Positions 1-8,893 are shown, counted from the stretch's first letter. The stretch is DNA of 57,198 bases from Dictyobacter arantiisoli (GCF_008326305.1 NZ_BIXY01000040.1:1-57198); one strand, 5' to 3'. Program-made: numbers and translations. Notes: generated from the letters alone by a model not told the origin.

Positions 1-103
1 GGATAGGCGGGCCGCTTGCCTGTCATGGCGACGCGATGCTGACTTCTTCTCATCTCTTTTGCTCCTTCTGCTTTGATCTTTCTCCTTTCTTTATCGGCAT
101 TCT

Positions 104-146
104 GATGGGAATCAAACACTATCTGACAAAGTGTTTGATTCCCATC
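104..146. repeat. 17-bp inverted repeat with 9-nt loop
   Basis: The arms at 104-120 and 130-146 are perfect inverted copies around a 9-nt loop. No T-run follows on either strand, so it is not a clear intrinsic terminator. It lies beyond the recF terminator hairpin, near the window edge. The rest of 1-296 holds no gene that I can see. Confidence 0.6.
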
Positions 147-190
147 ACCATCGGGATACCTGCTGGCAGGCGCATGCGCGCCTGCGCCCT

Positions 191-249
191 TTTTTATTAT
201 GTGATGTAGAAAAGGTTCTTCGAACCTTTTCTACATCACATAATAAAAA
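191..249 (-). terminator. recF terminator hairpin (28-bp perfect stem)
   Basis: The arms 191-218 and 222-249 pair perfectly around a 3-nt loop, and the stem ends in A/T runs. It lies about 50 nt after the recF stop codon in the direction of recF transcription. It is preceded on the minus strand by a GC-rich motif (255-274) that also occurs before the hairpin at 4756-4834. Confidence 0.75.
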
Positions 250-296
250 TCTGTTTGAGCACCGCAGGTGCGAAAACTCATGCACCATGATCTTCG

Positions 297-1496
297 CTAA
301 TACTCCTCGGATACAGTGAGAGTGCCATTGGAGACGCGATAGCGTCGAAAGCGGCGCGCCAGTTCATCGGGAAAACCTTCGAGTTCAGTCGCGGTCAACA
401 GGACCTGTTGATATGAGGCAATCTGGCAGAGAAGATATTCTCTACGCTGAGCATCCAGTTCGCTGAAGACATCATCGAGGAGAAGGATCGGTTGGTCACC
501 GGTAGTATTATGCATAAAAGCTAATTCTGACAGTTTAGCGGCCAGGGCAGCGGTGCGCTGCTGGCCCCGCGAGCCATAGGAGAGCATATTGACGCCATTG
601 ACGCGAAATTCCAGATCATCACGATGAGGGCCACGCAAGCAAACCCCCTGATAAATCTCTTTTTTACGCACCGCATGTAGCTGCTCCATGTAATGTCCAG
701 GCGCTTCCAGGGGATTCCAGTCAACATCGACCTGGAATGAAGGATGGTAGATGATACGCAATTCTTCCCGCCCACCACTGATCGCCTGCTGGAACTGATT
801 GGCCTGCTCATTGAGCGCCTTAACCATCCGCACACGCTCATAGATGATCTGATTGGCGAGCTGCACCAATTGCTCATCCAGATAGTTCAACATCTGTGGA
901 TCTTCTTGATTTTCACGCACACGTTTCAGTAACGCTGAACGCTGGGTGACAAGCTTGCGATATTTGATGAGGGCAACGCTATAGAGCGGTCGCACCTGGC
1001 ATAAGGCCCGGTCCAAAAACTTACGCCGCTCCTCGGGGGCTCCATCCACCAGATGCAAGTCGGTAGGAGCAAACATCACCACTTTCATCTGTCCAATAAA
1101 ATCGACGGTTCGCTTGGGCGCGCCATTGACTTTATAGCGCTTGCGAGGCGCATGGGCAGGCAACTCAATGCTGCGGGCCGATGACGATGATCCAACCGTA
1201 GCGGGTATCAGTGCAGGTGAAGGGTCCAGCAAGGTAATCTCAAGTTGAGCCTGGCCTTCCTGCCGCTGCAACATCCCATCCAGATGCGCAACATGGGCTG
1301 GTGCCGACCAGCTAACAACCTCACGATCACTGGAGGCATGAAACGAGGTTCCTGTCGCAAGCATACTGACAGCTTCTAATAGATTGGTCTTACCCTGCGC
1401 ATTCTCCCCATGGAACAGGAACAAACCTGGTCCCAGGGATACCTCCAACTGCTCATAATTGCGAAAATCGGCCAAAGTGAGGCGAGAAAGATACAT
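297..1496 (-). CDS. recF: DNA replication/repair protein RecF
   Basis: RecF is an SMC-like ATPase that helps load RecA at single-strand gaps in the RecFOR pathway. The 399-residue product has the family's N-terminal opening and a Walker A motif GENAQGKT at residues 30-37. The ABC-type signature SYGSRGQQRTAALA is at 306-319 and Walker B ILLLDDVFSELD at 337-348. It is slightly longer than the usual 360-370 residues, mainly through a Ser/Ala-rich insertion near 92-115. It follows dnaN on the same strand with a gap of about 130 nt, the common dnaN-recF order, and ends before a strong hairpin at 191-249. dnaA and gyrB are not in view. Confidence 0.97.
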   Translation of the reverse strand: MYLSRLTLADFRNYEQLEVSLGPGLFLFHGENAQGKTNLLEAVSMLATGTSFHASSDREVVSWSAPAHVAHLDGMLQRQEGQAQLEITLLDPSPALIPATVGSSSSARSIELPAHAPRKRYKVNGAPKRTVDFIGQMKVVMFAPTDLHLVDGAPEERRKFLDRALCQVRPLYSVALIKYRKLVTQRSALLKRVRENQEDPQMLNYLDEQLVQLANQIIYERVRMVKALNEQANQFQQAISGGREELRIIYHPSFQVDVDWNPLEAPGHYMEQLHAVRKKEIYQGVCLRGPHRDDLEFRVNGVNMLSYGSRGQQRTAALAAKLSELAFMHNTTGDQPILLLDDVFSELDAQRREYLLCQIASYQQVLLTATELEGFPDELARRFRRYRVSNGTLTVSEEY

Positions 1497-1628
1497 GCAC
1501 CCATCCGTGGAGAGAAAATTTGATCAACAATGAGAGAAAAAGGGCGAGGGTCTGCCTCGCCCTATAGAACTATTCTTAGTACCCACGCTAATCCAGGAAA
1601 TTGTATCCAGATGCAGGACCACACAATG

Positions 1629-2765
1629 CTAGCGATTGGTACTCATGGGCATAATGACATAGGTATAATCAGCGGCGCTGACAGGCTTTACGACACCAGG
1701 GCGAGCGGCAGAAGTGACTTCTAGCGCGACTTCAGGTGTGTCCAGAATGCTCAGGACATCGGTCAGATAGCGCACGTTGAAGATAATCTCTTGGTCCGGA
1801 CCATCCACAGCCGCATTAATTGTTGTGACGTTATTCCCAATATCTTCTGCCGTAGCTTCGAGGGTTAACGAACCAGCTTCAACACCATCGCCACCGCTCG
1901 AAATCTTAATGCGGGTAATATTGGAGCTATCGCGGGCAAATGGGGTAACGCGCTTCACAGCCGCTGCAAACTCTTTGGTCTCAATCACGGCACGTGTGGC
2001 ATGCTCGCGGGGAATAGCCGCTTTAATATTGGGAAACGTCCCTTCGATCAGGCGGGATACCAGATCAACATGCTCGGTATGGAAGAGCACCTGGCTGCGG
2101 TTGGGCGTTACGACCATCTGAACAGCTCCCTCGGAGGGTAAGATGCGCGCCAGTTCGCTCAGGGTACGGGCCGGGATCAAAATGGAGCTATGGCTGCTGA
2201 CATGTCCGGGCAAACCAGAGACACGTAAGGCCAGGCGGAAGGCATCCGCCGCCGCGAAAGAAACCTGCTCATTCGCCACCTCGACCAGCACACCCGTCAA
2301 AACGGGACGTGAGTCATCGTCAGCCGCCGCAAAGACGACCTGCGCGATCATATCTTTGAGCAAGTTGGCATCCAGCAGGATGGGCTCCTCATCGCCTTCT
2401 GCACTGGGGATCAGAGGAAATTCCGAAGGGTCCATGCCTTTAATATTGGCATTGCTTCCAGGACTCTTCACATTCACATCATAAGAGTCTTCAGCCACCG
2501 TCAGCTCTACCTGATCCTGGCGTAAGCTGCTCACCAGATCAATAAATGTCTTCGCAGGCACCGTTGTGGTGCCATTTTCGATGATCTCAGCATCAATCAG
2601 ACAATTAATACCAATTTCCAGATTTGTCGCAGAGAGCTTCAGGCTCCCCTGCTCAGTTGACAATAAAATATTTGCCAGGATTGGGAGCGTGCTCCGGCTT
2701 GAGACTGCATGACTCACTGTAGAGAGACCACGGCTCAAATCCTGTTGCTTACATTTGATTTTCAC
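1629..2765 (-). CDS. dnaN: DNA polymerase III subunit beta (sliding clamp)
   Basis: The product is the ring-shaped clamp that tethers the replicative polymerase to DNA. It shows the three-domain DnaN sequence, from KCKQQDLSRGL near the N terminus to the C-terminal VKPVSAADYTYVIMPM, which is the family's conserved end. I prefer the GTG start at 2765 (378 residues) because GGAGGAA lies 8 nt upstream. An in-frame TTG at 2792 would add nine residues but has no Shine-Dalgarno site. A promoter candidate at 2813-2842 places the transcript start about 40 nt before the GTG. recF follows downstream on the same strand. Confidence 0.96.
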   Translation of the reverse strand: MKIKCKQQDLSRGLSTVSHAVSSRSTLPILANILLSTEQGSLKLSATNLEIGINCLIDAEIIENGTTTVPAKTFIDLVSSLRQDQVELTVAEDSYDVNVKSPGSNANIKGMDPSEFPLIPSAEGDEEPILLDANLLKDMIAQVVFAAADDDSRPVLTGVLVEVANEQVSFAAADAFRLALRVSGLPGHVSSHSSILIPARTLSELARILPSEGAVQMVVTPNRSQVLFHTEHVDLVSRLIEGTFPNIKAAIPREHATRAVIETKEFAAAVKRVTPFARDSSNITRIKISSGGDGVEAGSLTLEATAEDIGNNVTTINAAVDGPDQEIIFNVRYLTDVLSILDTPEVALEVTSAARPGVVKPVSAADYTYVIMPMSTNR

Positions 2766-2812
2766 GAAAGATGTTCCTCCAGACACAACCAAAACGCAGA
2801 CTTTTCCACGTT

Positions 2813-2842
2813 AGTATAGCGCATGTTGATCTCGATTGTAAA
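2813..2842 (-). promoter_or_regulatory. Sigma70-type promoter of dnaN
   Basis: On the minus strand, TTTACA (2842-2837) is separated by 18 nt from TATACT (2818-2813). The expected transcript start is about 40 nt upstream of the dnaN GTG. Confidence 0.55.
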
Positions 2843-3249
2843 CGCGAGCGCGCCAAGTCATACCTACTCTTTTTATAGTACCTCATATGACCTACTACCT
2901 GCATCTTCACGCAAGGCGCTCCTTTCAAAAGCGGCATGATGGGCTGGACGATGAAGGATAACAGAGGGAGCGAGGACGTAGTCCTTGATCTGAGGTGTGA
3001 AGCGCTGTCCTGCGTTTTTCGTTTATGCACGCATTCCCTCTTTGCAATCCTGTTCTGATAGGAAAATAAAAAAGAACCATAGTCCTACTCTAAACGCAAA
3101 TTGGAGGACGGAAACATACACACCATGTCACGTAGTGCTATAATACACTTATCTGCGCAGAGAGGCCCATACACTTACGCTCTGGATGAGTCCAGGGGGC
3201 CATCACTGTATGCCATGTTGTTTTTGAGAGACGAGGGGATGATGCTTCC
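2843..3249. other. Intergenic region between divergent dnaN and receiver/plsX operons
   Basis: Apart from the dnaN promoter and the extended -10 box at 3136-3144, I see no gene here. There is no cluster of DnaA boxes, so I do not call an origin despite the neighbouring dnaN and recF. The short reading frames crossing it lack ribosome sites and family features. Confidence 0.5.
3136..3144 (+). promoter_or_regulatory. Extended -10 promoter element before receiver/plsX
   Basis: TGCTATAAT is a perfect extended -10 box about 105 nt upstream of the receiver gene. No good -35 hexamer is at the expected spacing, which fits an extended -10 promoter. Confidence 0.5.
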
Positions 3250-3636
3250 ATGGCCAAAAAAATTCTTATAATGGACGATGATCCAACAATCGCTGATCTT
3301 CTCACCGAAGCCCTGGCAGACGAGGGATATGAGACATTTATGACTACCCAGAGTCTGCGCTTCTATGACGCGGTTCGTGAACACCAACCCGACCTTGTCA
3401 TGCTCGATCTTATGATGCCCTATCTGGATGGGCGTGATGAACTCAAATTGATGGCAATGGCGGTTGAACGTCAGGTGCCGGTAATTGTCGTAACCGCCTT
3501 CCTGAGTGCTAGCAACGAAGAGCAAGCCTTCCGCGAAGCCGGTGTAGTGCATATCGTCTATAAACCATTTGACCTCGACAAGCTGGTAGAGCTGGTCAAA
3601 GAAACTATCGGAGAGCCGGAGGGAAGAAAAGCATGA
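3250..3636 (+). CDS. Single-domain response regulator (CheY-like receiver)
   Basis: The 128-residue protein is a stand-alone receiver with no output domain. The acidic pocket is MDDDP at residues 8-12, the phospho-acceptor is D53 in MLDLMMP, the switch threonine is T82, and the conserved lysine is K105 in YKPF. It should take a phosphoryl group from an unseen histidine kinase and act through protein contacts. Its stop codon overlaps the plsX start (ATGA, 3633-3636), so the two are translationally coupled. Its partner and any link to phospholipid synthesis are unknown. Confidence 0.88.
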   Translation: MAKKILIMDDDPTIADLLTEALADEGYETFMTTQSLRFYDAVREHQPDLVMLDLMMPYLDGRDELKLMAMAVERQVPVIVVTAFLSASNEEQAFREAGVVHIVYKPFDLDKLVELVKETIGEPEGRKA

Positions 3637-4712
3637 GTGCTTCCGAAAGTGCTCCTATTCGCGTGGCCCTTGATGCAATGGGTGGCGATAAAGCACCTGG
3701 TGAGATCGTTTTAGGCGCGGTACAGGCGGCCCGTGAATATGGCATCGGGGTCTATCTGGTTGGACGGGAAGAGGCCATTCGCGCCGAACTCGCGAAACAT
3801 GATACCACGGGACTCGATCTGCCTATCATCCATACAGATGAAGTTATTGAAATGGATGATCATCCAGCTACTGCTGTCCGACGCAAGAAAAACGCATCGA
3901 TGGTGCTGGCATTACAACTGGTACGCGATGGGAAGGCACTGGGAGCAGTCTCGGCTGGCAATAGTGGCGCGATGATGGCGGCATCCCTCTTTACCCTTAA
4001 GCGTATCCCGGGTGTGGATAGACCCGCCCTTGGTGGTGTCTTTGCGACGAAAAATAGCCCCTGTATGGTTATCGATATGGGAGCAAACACGGACTGCAAA
4101 CCTGAATATTTACAACAATTTGCCCTGATGGGCTCTATTTATATGGAGCGCATCTTCAAGATTTCCTCGCCTCGTGTCGGGCTCCTGGCGAATGGCGAAG
4201 AAGAGACCAAAGGCAATCAGCAAGTCATCGAAACTCACCAATTGCTGAAAAAAGATGCGGCTCTGTTAGGCCTCAATTTTATTGGCAATGTCGAGGGACG
4301 CGACATCCCTGCTGACGCCGTCGATATCGTGGTCTGTGATGGCTTTGTCGGCAACATTGTACTCAAATTGAGTGAAGGACTGGCCGAGACAATCCTGGGA
4401 TTGATACGCGAACAAATGACCAGTACCATCTGGGCCAAACTGGCTGCGGCAGTCCTCAAACCACGTTTGCGCAAAGTTTTTAAGAAACTAGACTATGCTG
4501 AATATGGCGGTGTGCCACTGCTAGGAGTCAATGGATCGGCGATCATTTCACACGGACGCTCCAATGCCAAGGCCATCAAAAATGCTATCCGCGTGGCCCG
4601 TCAGACAGCTGAAACAGGCGTAGCCGAGGCTATTGCTGAAGGATTGGCAAAATTGGAAAAGGACAGGCCAGCGTCCGCACAGGCAGAAAAGATGCCACAA
4701 ACAGAAGCCTGA
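3633..4712 (+). CDS. plsX: Phosphate acyltransferase PlsX
   Basis: PlsX converts acyl-ACP and phosphate into acyl-phosphate, the acyl donor for PlsY in the first step of phospholipid synthesis. It acts as a peripheral membrane enzyme. The 359-residue sequence shows the family opening VALDAMGGDKAPGEIV, the ADHPATAVRRKK-like segment, VSAGNSGAMMA, and ANGEEETKGN in the middle. The C-terminal stretch YGGVPLLGVNGSAIISHG is also typical. It overlaps the upstream receiver gene by 4 nt and ends before a shared bidirectional hairpin. The usual neighbours fabH, fabD, acpP and rpmF are absent. Confidence 0.97.
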   Translation: MSASESAPIRVALDAMGGDKAPGEIVLGAVQAAREYGIGVYLVGREEAIRAELAKHDTTGLDLPIIHTDEVIEMDDHPATAVRRKKNASMVLALQLVRDGKALGAVSAGNSGAMMAASLFTLKRIPGVDRPALGGVFATKNSPCMVIDMGANTDCKPEYLQQFALMGSIYMERIFKISSPRVGLLANGEEETKGNQQVIETHQLLKKDAALLGLNFIGNVEGRDIPADAVDIVVCDGFVGNIVLKLSEGLAETILGLIREQMTSTIWAKLAAAVLKPRLRKVFKKLDYAEYGGVPLLGVNGSAIISHGRSNAKAIKNAIRVARQTAETGVAEAIAEGLAKLEKDRPASAQAEKMPQTEA

Positions 4713-4755
4713 ACACCATAATATATAAAAATCTTCGCACCTCTGTGCTCAAAAA

Positions 4756-4834
4756 GATTTTTATAAAGGATGAAAGCATTGAGGATCATGTGTATTGTGC
4801 ATGGTCCCCAATGCTTTCATCCTTTATAAAAATC
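4756..4834. terminator. Bidirectional terminator between plsX and the pho regulator
   Basis: The 26-nt arms 4756-4781 and 4809-4834 are perfectly complementary, and an inner 8-bp helix closes a short loop after one mismatch. It sits between convergent genes. On the minus strand a T-run follows directly. It is preceded on the plus strand by the motif at 4732-4750, which is shared with the recF terminator. Confidence 0.8.
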
Positions 4835-4854
4835 AAAAGAAAAAGAAGGTTGCT

Positions 4855-5601
4855 TTAAAGGCGGAATACGTAGCCGACACCACGAACAGTCTGGATGAGT
4901 TTTGGGCTGGCCGGTTCTTCTTCGAGCTTCTCACGGAGCCAGCGCACATGGACATCCACGGTCCGTGTGTCACCCGCATAGTCATAGCCCCAGACATTGT
5001 GGAGCAGTTGATCACGAGTCAACACGGTTCCCCGGTTACGCATCAAGTAGGTCAACAGATCGAATTGCTTGGGCTGTAACTCTAGCTCCTGCTCACGGCA
5101 AATAACGCGCCGACCTGCCAGGTCTATCCGCAAAGGGCCAGCGGTCAGTTCATTACGTGGGAGGCGCGGGGTCATCCCATCAGTGCTATCATCCAATGGG
5201 ATGGCACGGCCATCAGTGCCGGTAGGATAATCGACGCGACGAAGCAGGGCACGAACACGAGCCAACAATTCACGTCTTCCAAAGGGTTTGGTGACATAAT
5301 CATCAGCTCCCACTTCCAGGCCAACCACGCGATCAATCTCATCACCTTTCGCGGTCAGCATAATAATGGGTACGGTCGCGGTGCGCTGCTCACGCCGCAG
5401 TTGACGACAGACCTCCAATCCATCGATGCCCGGCAACATAATATCGAGCACGATCAGATCGGGTTCCTCACGGCGGGCGATCTCAAGGGCACTCAGACCA
5501 TCCATAGCCATCACGACCTGGTAGCCAGATTGCTCTAGATTATACACAATCGTTTCAACCAGAACCGCCTCATCATCCACAACGAGTATTTTACGCGCCA
5601 C
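4855..5601 (-). CDS. PhoB/PhoP-type response regulator of the pst operon
   Basis: This is an OmpR-family regulator. It has an N-terminal receiver (D9, D10, phospho-acceptor D53, K105, numbered from the GTG start) and a C-terminal winged-helix DNA-binding domain from about residue 145 to the end. The domain ends in the typical RTVDVHVRWLREKLE and TVRGVGYVF. It is the last gene of the pst operon, immediately after pstB, so a PhoB/PhoP role is likely. A TTG at 5625 opens the frame, but GTG at 5601 has AGGAGG five nt upstream and starts directly at the receiver sequence, so I chose the GTG (248 residues). No phoR-type kinase gene or phoU is visible. Confidence 0.9.
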   Translation of the reverse strand: MARKILVVDDEAVLVETIVYNLEQSGYQVVMAMDGLSALEIARREEPDLIVLDIMLPGIDGLEVCRQLRREQRTATVPIIMLTAKGDEIDRVVGLEVGADDYVTKPFGRRELLARVRALLRRVDYPTGTDGRAIPLDDSTDGMTPRLPRNELTAGPLRIDLAGRRVICREQELELQPKQFDLLTYLMRNRGTVLTRDQLLHNVWGYDYAGDTRTVDVHVRWLREKLEEEPASPKLIQTVRGVGYVFRL

Positions 5602-5627
5602 AACGGCCTCCTGCCTGCTGCTCAATC

Positions 5628-6533
5628 CTAGCCGAAACGTCCACTGATATAATCTTCAGTTTCTTTATGGTGGGGATGCTCAAAAATATCAGCAGTCGAG
5701 GCCACTTCAACCAGCTTACCACTCAGGAAAAAGCCAGTAAAGTGCGACACACGCGAAGCTTGTTGCATATTATGAGTTACGATGACAATCGTGTAGTCTT
5801 TGACCAGTTCAGTGATCATCTCTTCGATTTTCAGGGTCGCGATTGGATCCAGGGCCGAGCAAGGCTCGTCCATCAGGAGGACTTCGGGTTCTACGGCCAG
5901 CGCACGAGCGATACACAGACGCTGCTGCTGTCCACCAGAGAGACCAAGGGCCGAAGTATTCAAACGATCCTTCACTTCATCCCAGAGGGCAGCCCCATGC
6001 AGGCTCTTCTCTACGCGCTCCTTGATAACGTTTTGAGGCTTCCCCTGTACTTTCAGGCCGTAGGCGACATTTTCAAAGATGGATTTCGGAAAGGTATTTG
6101 CACGCTGAAAGACCATACCAATGCGCTGGCGTAACAGCACAACATCGGTTTTAGGATCGTAGATATTAAAGCCATCAAAGTTCGCCAGGCCCTCAACACG
6201 AGCGCCGGGAACCAGATCGTTCATGCGGTTCAATGTGCGCAGGAAAGTCGATTTGCCACAACCTGATGGACCAATCAATGCCGTCACCTGACGATCACGA
6301 ATTGGCAATGAGACATCATAGAGAGCCTGCTTGGCTCCATAGAAAAAGTTGGTATGCTGGACATCTATTTTTGTAGTGGCATCGGTTTTTAAGGTCTTCG
6401 TTGGATCAAATGAGCCCATATGTTGGGCCTCTTTTGATACCTCTGGTAAATTCTCAACCTGTGTCTTATTCAAAGGATTAATCTCAACCTCGTTTTGTGC
6501 CAGATAGGCAGGTCTCTGAGATTGCTTCTCCAT
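5628..6533 (-). CDS. pstB: Phosphate ABC transporter ATP-binding protein
   Basis: PstB powers high-affinity phosphate import through PstA and PstC. Walker [10 protein letters not shown] is at residues 88-96, the ABC signature LSGGQQQR at 198-205 and Walker B LLMDEP at 219-224. The [17 protein letters not shown]-loop region matches PstB. At 301 residues it carries an N-terminal extension of about 50 residues beyond the usual 250-270. The ATG at 6533 has AAAGGAG five nt upstream, so the extension is probably translated. The regulator gene starts about 27 nt downstream. Confidence 0.96.
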   Translation of the reverse strand: MEKQSQRPAYLAQNEVEINPLNKTQVENLPEVSKEAQHMGSFDPTKTLKTDATTKIDVQHTNFFYGAKQALYDVSLPIRDRQVTALIGPSGCGKSTFLRTLNRMNDLVPGARVEGLANFDGFNIYDPKTDVVLLRQRIGMVFQRANTFPKSIFENVAYGLKVQGKPQNVIKERVEKSLHGAALWDEVKDRLNTSALGLSGGQQQRLCIARALAVEPEVLLMDEPCSALDPIATLKIEEMITELVKDYTIVIVTHNMQQASRVSHFTGFFLSGKLVEVASTADIFEHPHHKETEDYISGRFG

Positions 6534-6572
6534 TACGGCTCCTTTAAAGTTCTACCCTATTAATAGGACATG

Positions 6573-6797
6573 TTAAACCAGGGGATATTCTTTATGTAGT
6601 GGAATCGCAGCATCGACAATCATCCGATCATCGACAACAATCAAACGAATGTACCGTCCAGCTAACGCCTTACTGATAAAGTATGGACGTCCCTCGTAGG
6701 AAATATGACCACTTCTCGCTACTTTGCGCGAATAGATGCTTGCACCTTCGGGCAGGGTCATATTATCCGACATGCTATTTGCAGAAAGATTTATCAT
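6573..6797 (-). CDS. Small protein of unknown function inside the pst operon
   Basis: I do not recognise a named family with certainty. The 74-residue product has a segment GHISYEGRPYFISKALAG followed by alternating hydrophobic strands. This resembles the small beta-barrel found at the C terminus of IS481/Mu-type transposases; that resemblance is from memory. The frame opens at 6833, but ATG at 6797 has AAGGA 7 nt upstream and is preferred. It lies between pstA and pstB on the same strand with gaps of about 80 and 40 nt, so it is probably co-transcribed. It could be a domesticated domain, an operon-specific accessory, or a remnant. Confidence 0.6.
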   Translation of the reverse strand: MINLSANSMSDNMTLPEGASIYSRKVARSGHISYEGRPYFISKALAGRYIRLIVVDDRMIVDAAIPLHKEYPLV

Positions 6798-6876
6798 TAT
6801 CTGATCCTTACTTCTCATGGTTTGGTACCACATTTAGCACACACATGTATCAAGGTCAGTTCACAATGCCTTACTG

Positions 6877-7809
6877 CTAGGCAGCCATGACTTTGCGCTG
6901 GATAAGGCGACCAATTGAGCGTGAACCAATATTGATAACCAGTAAAATGATAATGAGCAACGCTGCTGATCCCGCTGAAACAGCATTCGCAACATTGTCA
7001 GGAATAGTTCCAGCACCAACGGTCTTTAAATACCAGATATGAATGGTCAGGTTATCTGTACTGATCATGGGATTCAAAGTATAGACGTTGGAGGGATTGG
7101 ATGAGCCCATCGTGAAAATGAGGGCCGCCGCCTCCGCGATGACTTTACCTGCCGAGAGGACGATGCCGGTGATGATACCGGGCAGCGACGATGGCAGTAC
7201 CACGGTCCGAATCATATGCCATTTGGTTGAACCCAACGCCAATCCGCCTTCACGTTGCTCACGTGCAACGGAGGTCAGGGCGTCTTCAAACAGGCGCAAC
7301 GCCACAGGAAAGTTCAGGCAAAGCAGAGTTAAAGTACCGGTCAGGCGTGTCAGGCCCAGATGTAAGACAGTGGCGAAAACCAGATAGCCAAACAGGCCCA
7401 GTACCAGCGATGGAACACCGGCCAGTGTCTCAGCCGCGAAATGGATCACCGTCACTAATGGCCCCTGGCGCGCATATTCCACCAGGTAGATCGCCGCTGC
7501 CAGTGCAATCGGCACCAGAATGATCTCAGAGAGAATCAGCAAGTAAAGGGTATTAAAGATCTGCTGACCCACGGTCCCCGTACCAGTGCTGCCATAAAAG
7601 TCTGGATTGATAAGATAGGGAATACCATCCCAGAGAACCTTGATCACGATGAGAATAAACAGCAGTGCGCCCAGGAGCGTGATTAACGCGAGAATGCCAC
7701 TGGCAATATTGTTTTTGAGATGGAGCCGCTGCGTCAGACGCTCTAACGACAGTAAGCGCTGCCTCTCATCACTCTCAACAGAAGTCGAGATCTGTTGCTG
7801 AGCACTCAT
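6877..7809 (-). CDS. pstA: Phosphate ABC transporter permease PstA
   Basis: PstA forms half of the membrane channel for phosphate import. The 310-residue protein has about six hydrophobic segments. The EAA-type cytoplasmic loop lies around ALGSTKWHMIRTVVLPSSLPG, and IAEAAALIFTMG follows as in the PstA family. Its ATG overlaps the pstC stop (7806-7809), showing translational coupling. The N-terminal ~35 residues are hydrophilic and charged. Confidence 0.95.
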   Translation of the reverse strand: MSAQQQISTSVESDERQRLLSLERLTQRLHLKNNIASGILALITLLGALLFILIVIKVLWDGIPYLINPDFYGSTGTGTVGQQIFNTLYLLILSEIILVPIALAAAIYLVEYARQGPLVTVIHFAAETLAGVPSLVLGLFGYLVFATVLHLGLTRLTGTLTLLCLNFPVALRLFEDALTSVAREQREGGLALGSTKWHMIRTVVLPSSLPGIITGIVLSAGKVIAEAAALIFTMGSSNPSNVYTLNPMISTDNLTIHIWYLKTVGAGTIPDNVANAVSAGSAALLIIILLVINIGSRSIGRLIQRKVMAA

Positions 7810-8771
7810 TTGTATACACTCCTACTCGCAATATAGCGGCTCACGCAGATGAACAAGAATGAGATGATCAAGAGCACAAAGCCGAGCATAAAGTAGCCAT
7901 TGCGCTCGGTACCGGATGCTTCACTGAAATAGAGCACAATCGCGTTGGTGATATTGATATTAGGTTGGAATAACACACTCGGTGTCAACAGTTTAGCTGG
8001 CAGGTGAATGTCACCACCCAGCACCATACTGACCGCCAGGGCCTCGCCAATCGCGCGCGTCATACCCAGCACAATAGCTGTACCCAGCCCGGTTGCAGCG
8101 GCTGGAAGGACTGCATCCTTCATCATCTGCCAGCGGGTAGAGCCCAGTGCCAGACTGGCCTCGCGCACACTATCAGGAACCGCTCTCAGCGCATCAATGG
8201 AGACGCTGACAACCGTGGGGAGAATCATAATAACCAGAATCAAGGTGGCCGCAGCCCAACCGTTACCTGCATTGGCTGCCGAAGGCGCGATAGGAGCCGC
8301 GATATTTGCGATCCAGGGAACCAGGACGACCAGACCCAGGAAACCAATCACCACCGATGGAACCCCCGTAAACACCTCTAAGAGCGGGCGTAGCAGGGCA
8401 TTCACCCATCTGGGGGCCATCTCAGTCATATACAGGGCCATTCCAAAACCGATAGGCGCCACAATGATGATGGAGAGCAGGGTCGTTACAACGGAGCCGA
8501 GGATGAAGCCAAGCGCACCATAGCTGGGGGAATCAGCAGAGGGATCCCAGCTGCTACTGGTAAAAAAGTTTCTGGCAGCGGGATCCTTGAACATCTGTAA
8601 TCCGTTGATGCCCAGGAAAACAAAAACGCCGAAAATAATCACGACAACCAGAACAGCACAAACGAAAAAAATTCCGCGTGCAATCTGATCGCTCAAGCGA
8701 CCTCGGCGGGTTCCGATACTCCTGGCTGTATTCGTGTTTTCGGTCTTTACATTTACACTATTAGCCGCCAC
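7806..8771 (-). CDS. pstC: Phosphate ABC transporter permease PstC
   Basis: PstC is the second channel subunit. It has about six membrane segments and the EAA loop EASLALGSTRWQMMKDAVLP, followed by TRAIGEALAVSMVLGG, which is diagnostic of PstC. A TTG at 8780 opens the frame but directly abuts AAGGAG. The GTG at 8771 sits 9 nt after that site and is the better start, giving 321 residues. A hairpin at 8828-8857 separates it from pstS. Confidence 0.95.
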   Translation of the reverse strand: MAANSVNVKTENTNTARSIGTRRGRLSDQIARGIFFVCAVLVVVIIFGVFVFLGINGLQMFKDPAARNFFTSSSWDPSADSPSYGALGFILGSVVTTLLSIIIVAPIGFGMALYMTEMAPRWVNALLRPLLEVFTGVPSVVIGFLGLVVLVPWIANIAAPIAPSAANAGNGWAAATLILVIMILPTVVSVSIDALRAVPDSVREASLALGSTRWQMMKDAVLPAAATGLGTAIVLGMTRAIGEALAVSMVLGGDIHLPAKLLTPSVLFQPNINITNAIVLYFSEASGTERNGYFMLGFVLLIISFLFICVSRYIASRSVYK

Positions 8772-8827
8772 AATGCACAACTCCTTGTTGGGAACACTCT
8801 TGAAACAATCTGTAATCGTGAGAGATC

Positions 8828-8857
8828 CCCTGGAACAGTCAGCCGGCTGTTCCAGGG
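8828..8857 (-). promoter_or_regulatory. Intercistronic hairpin between pstS and pstC
   Basis: Arms 8828-8838 and 8847-8857 (11 bp) flank an 8-nt loop in the pstS-pstC gap. No T-run follows on the minus strand. This suits an mRNA stabiliser or partial attenuator favouring pstS rather than a full terminator. Confidence 0.5.
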
Positions 8858-8893
8858 AAATCCCCTTGGTAGCAGTTGCGTTTCCGTTTCCGC

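Noticed and set aside
2749-3030. 93-codon minus-strand frame upstream of dnaN
   Set aside because: It covers the dnaN promoter and start, with no ribosome site and no recognisable sequence.
2766-3249. Possible replication origin near dnaN-recF
   Set aside because: No cluster of DnaA boxes is visible; only loose matches such as TTTTCCACG.
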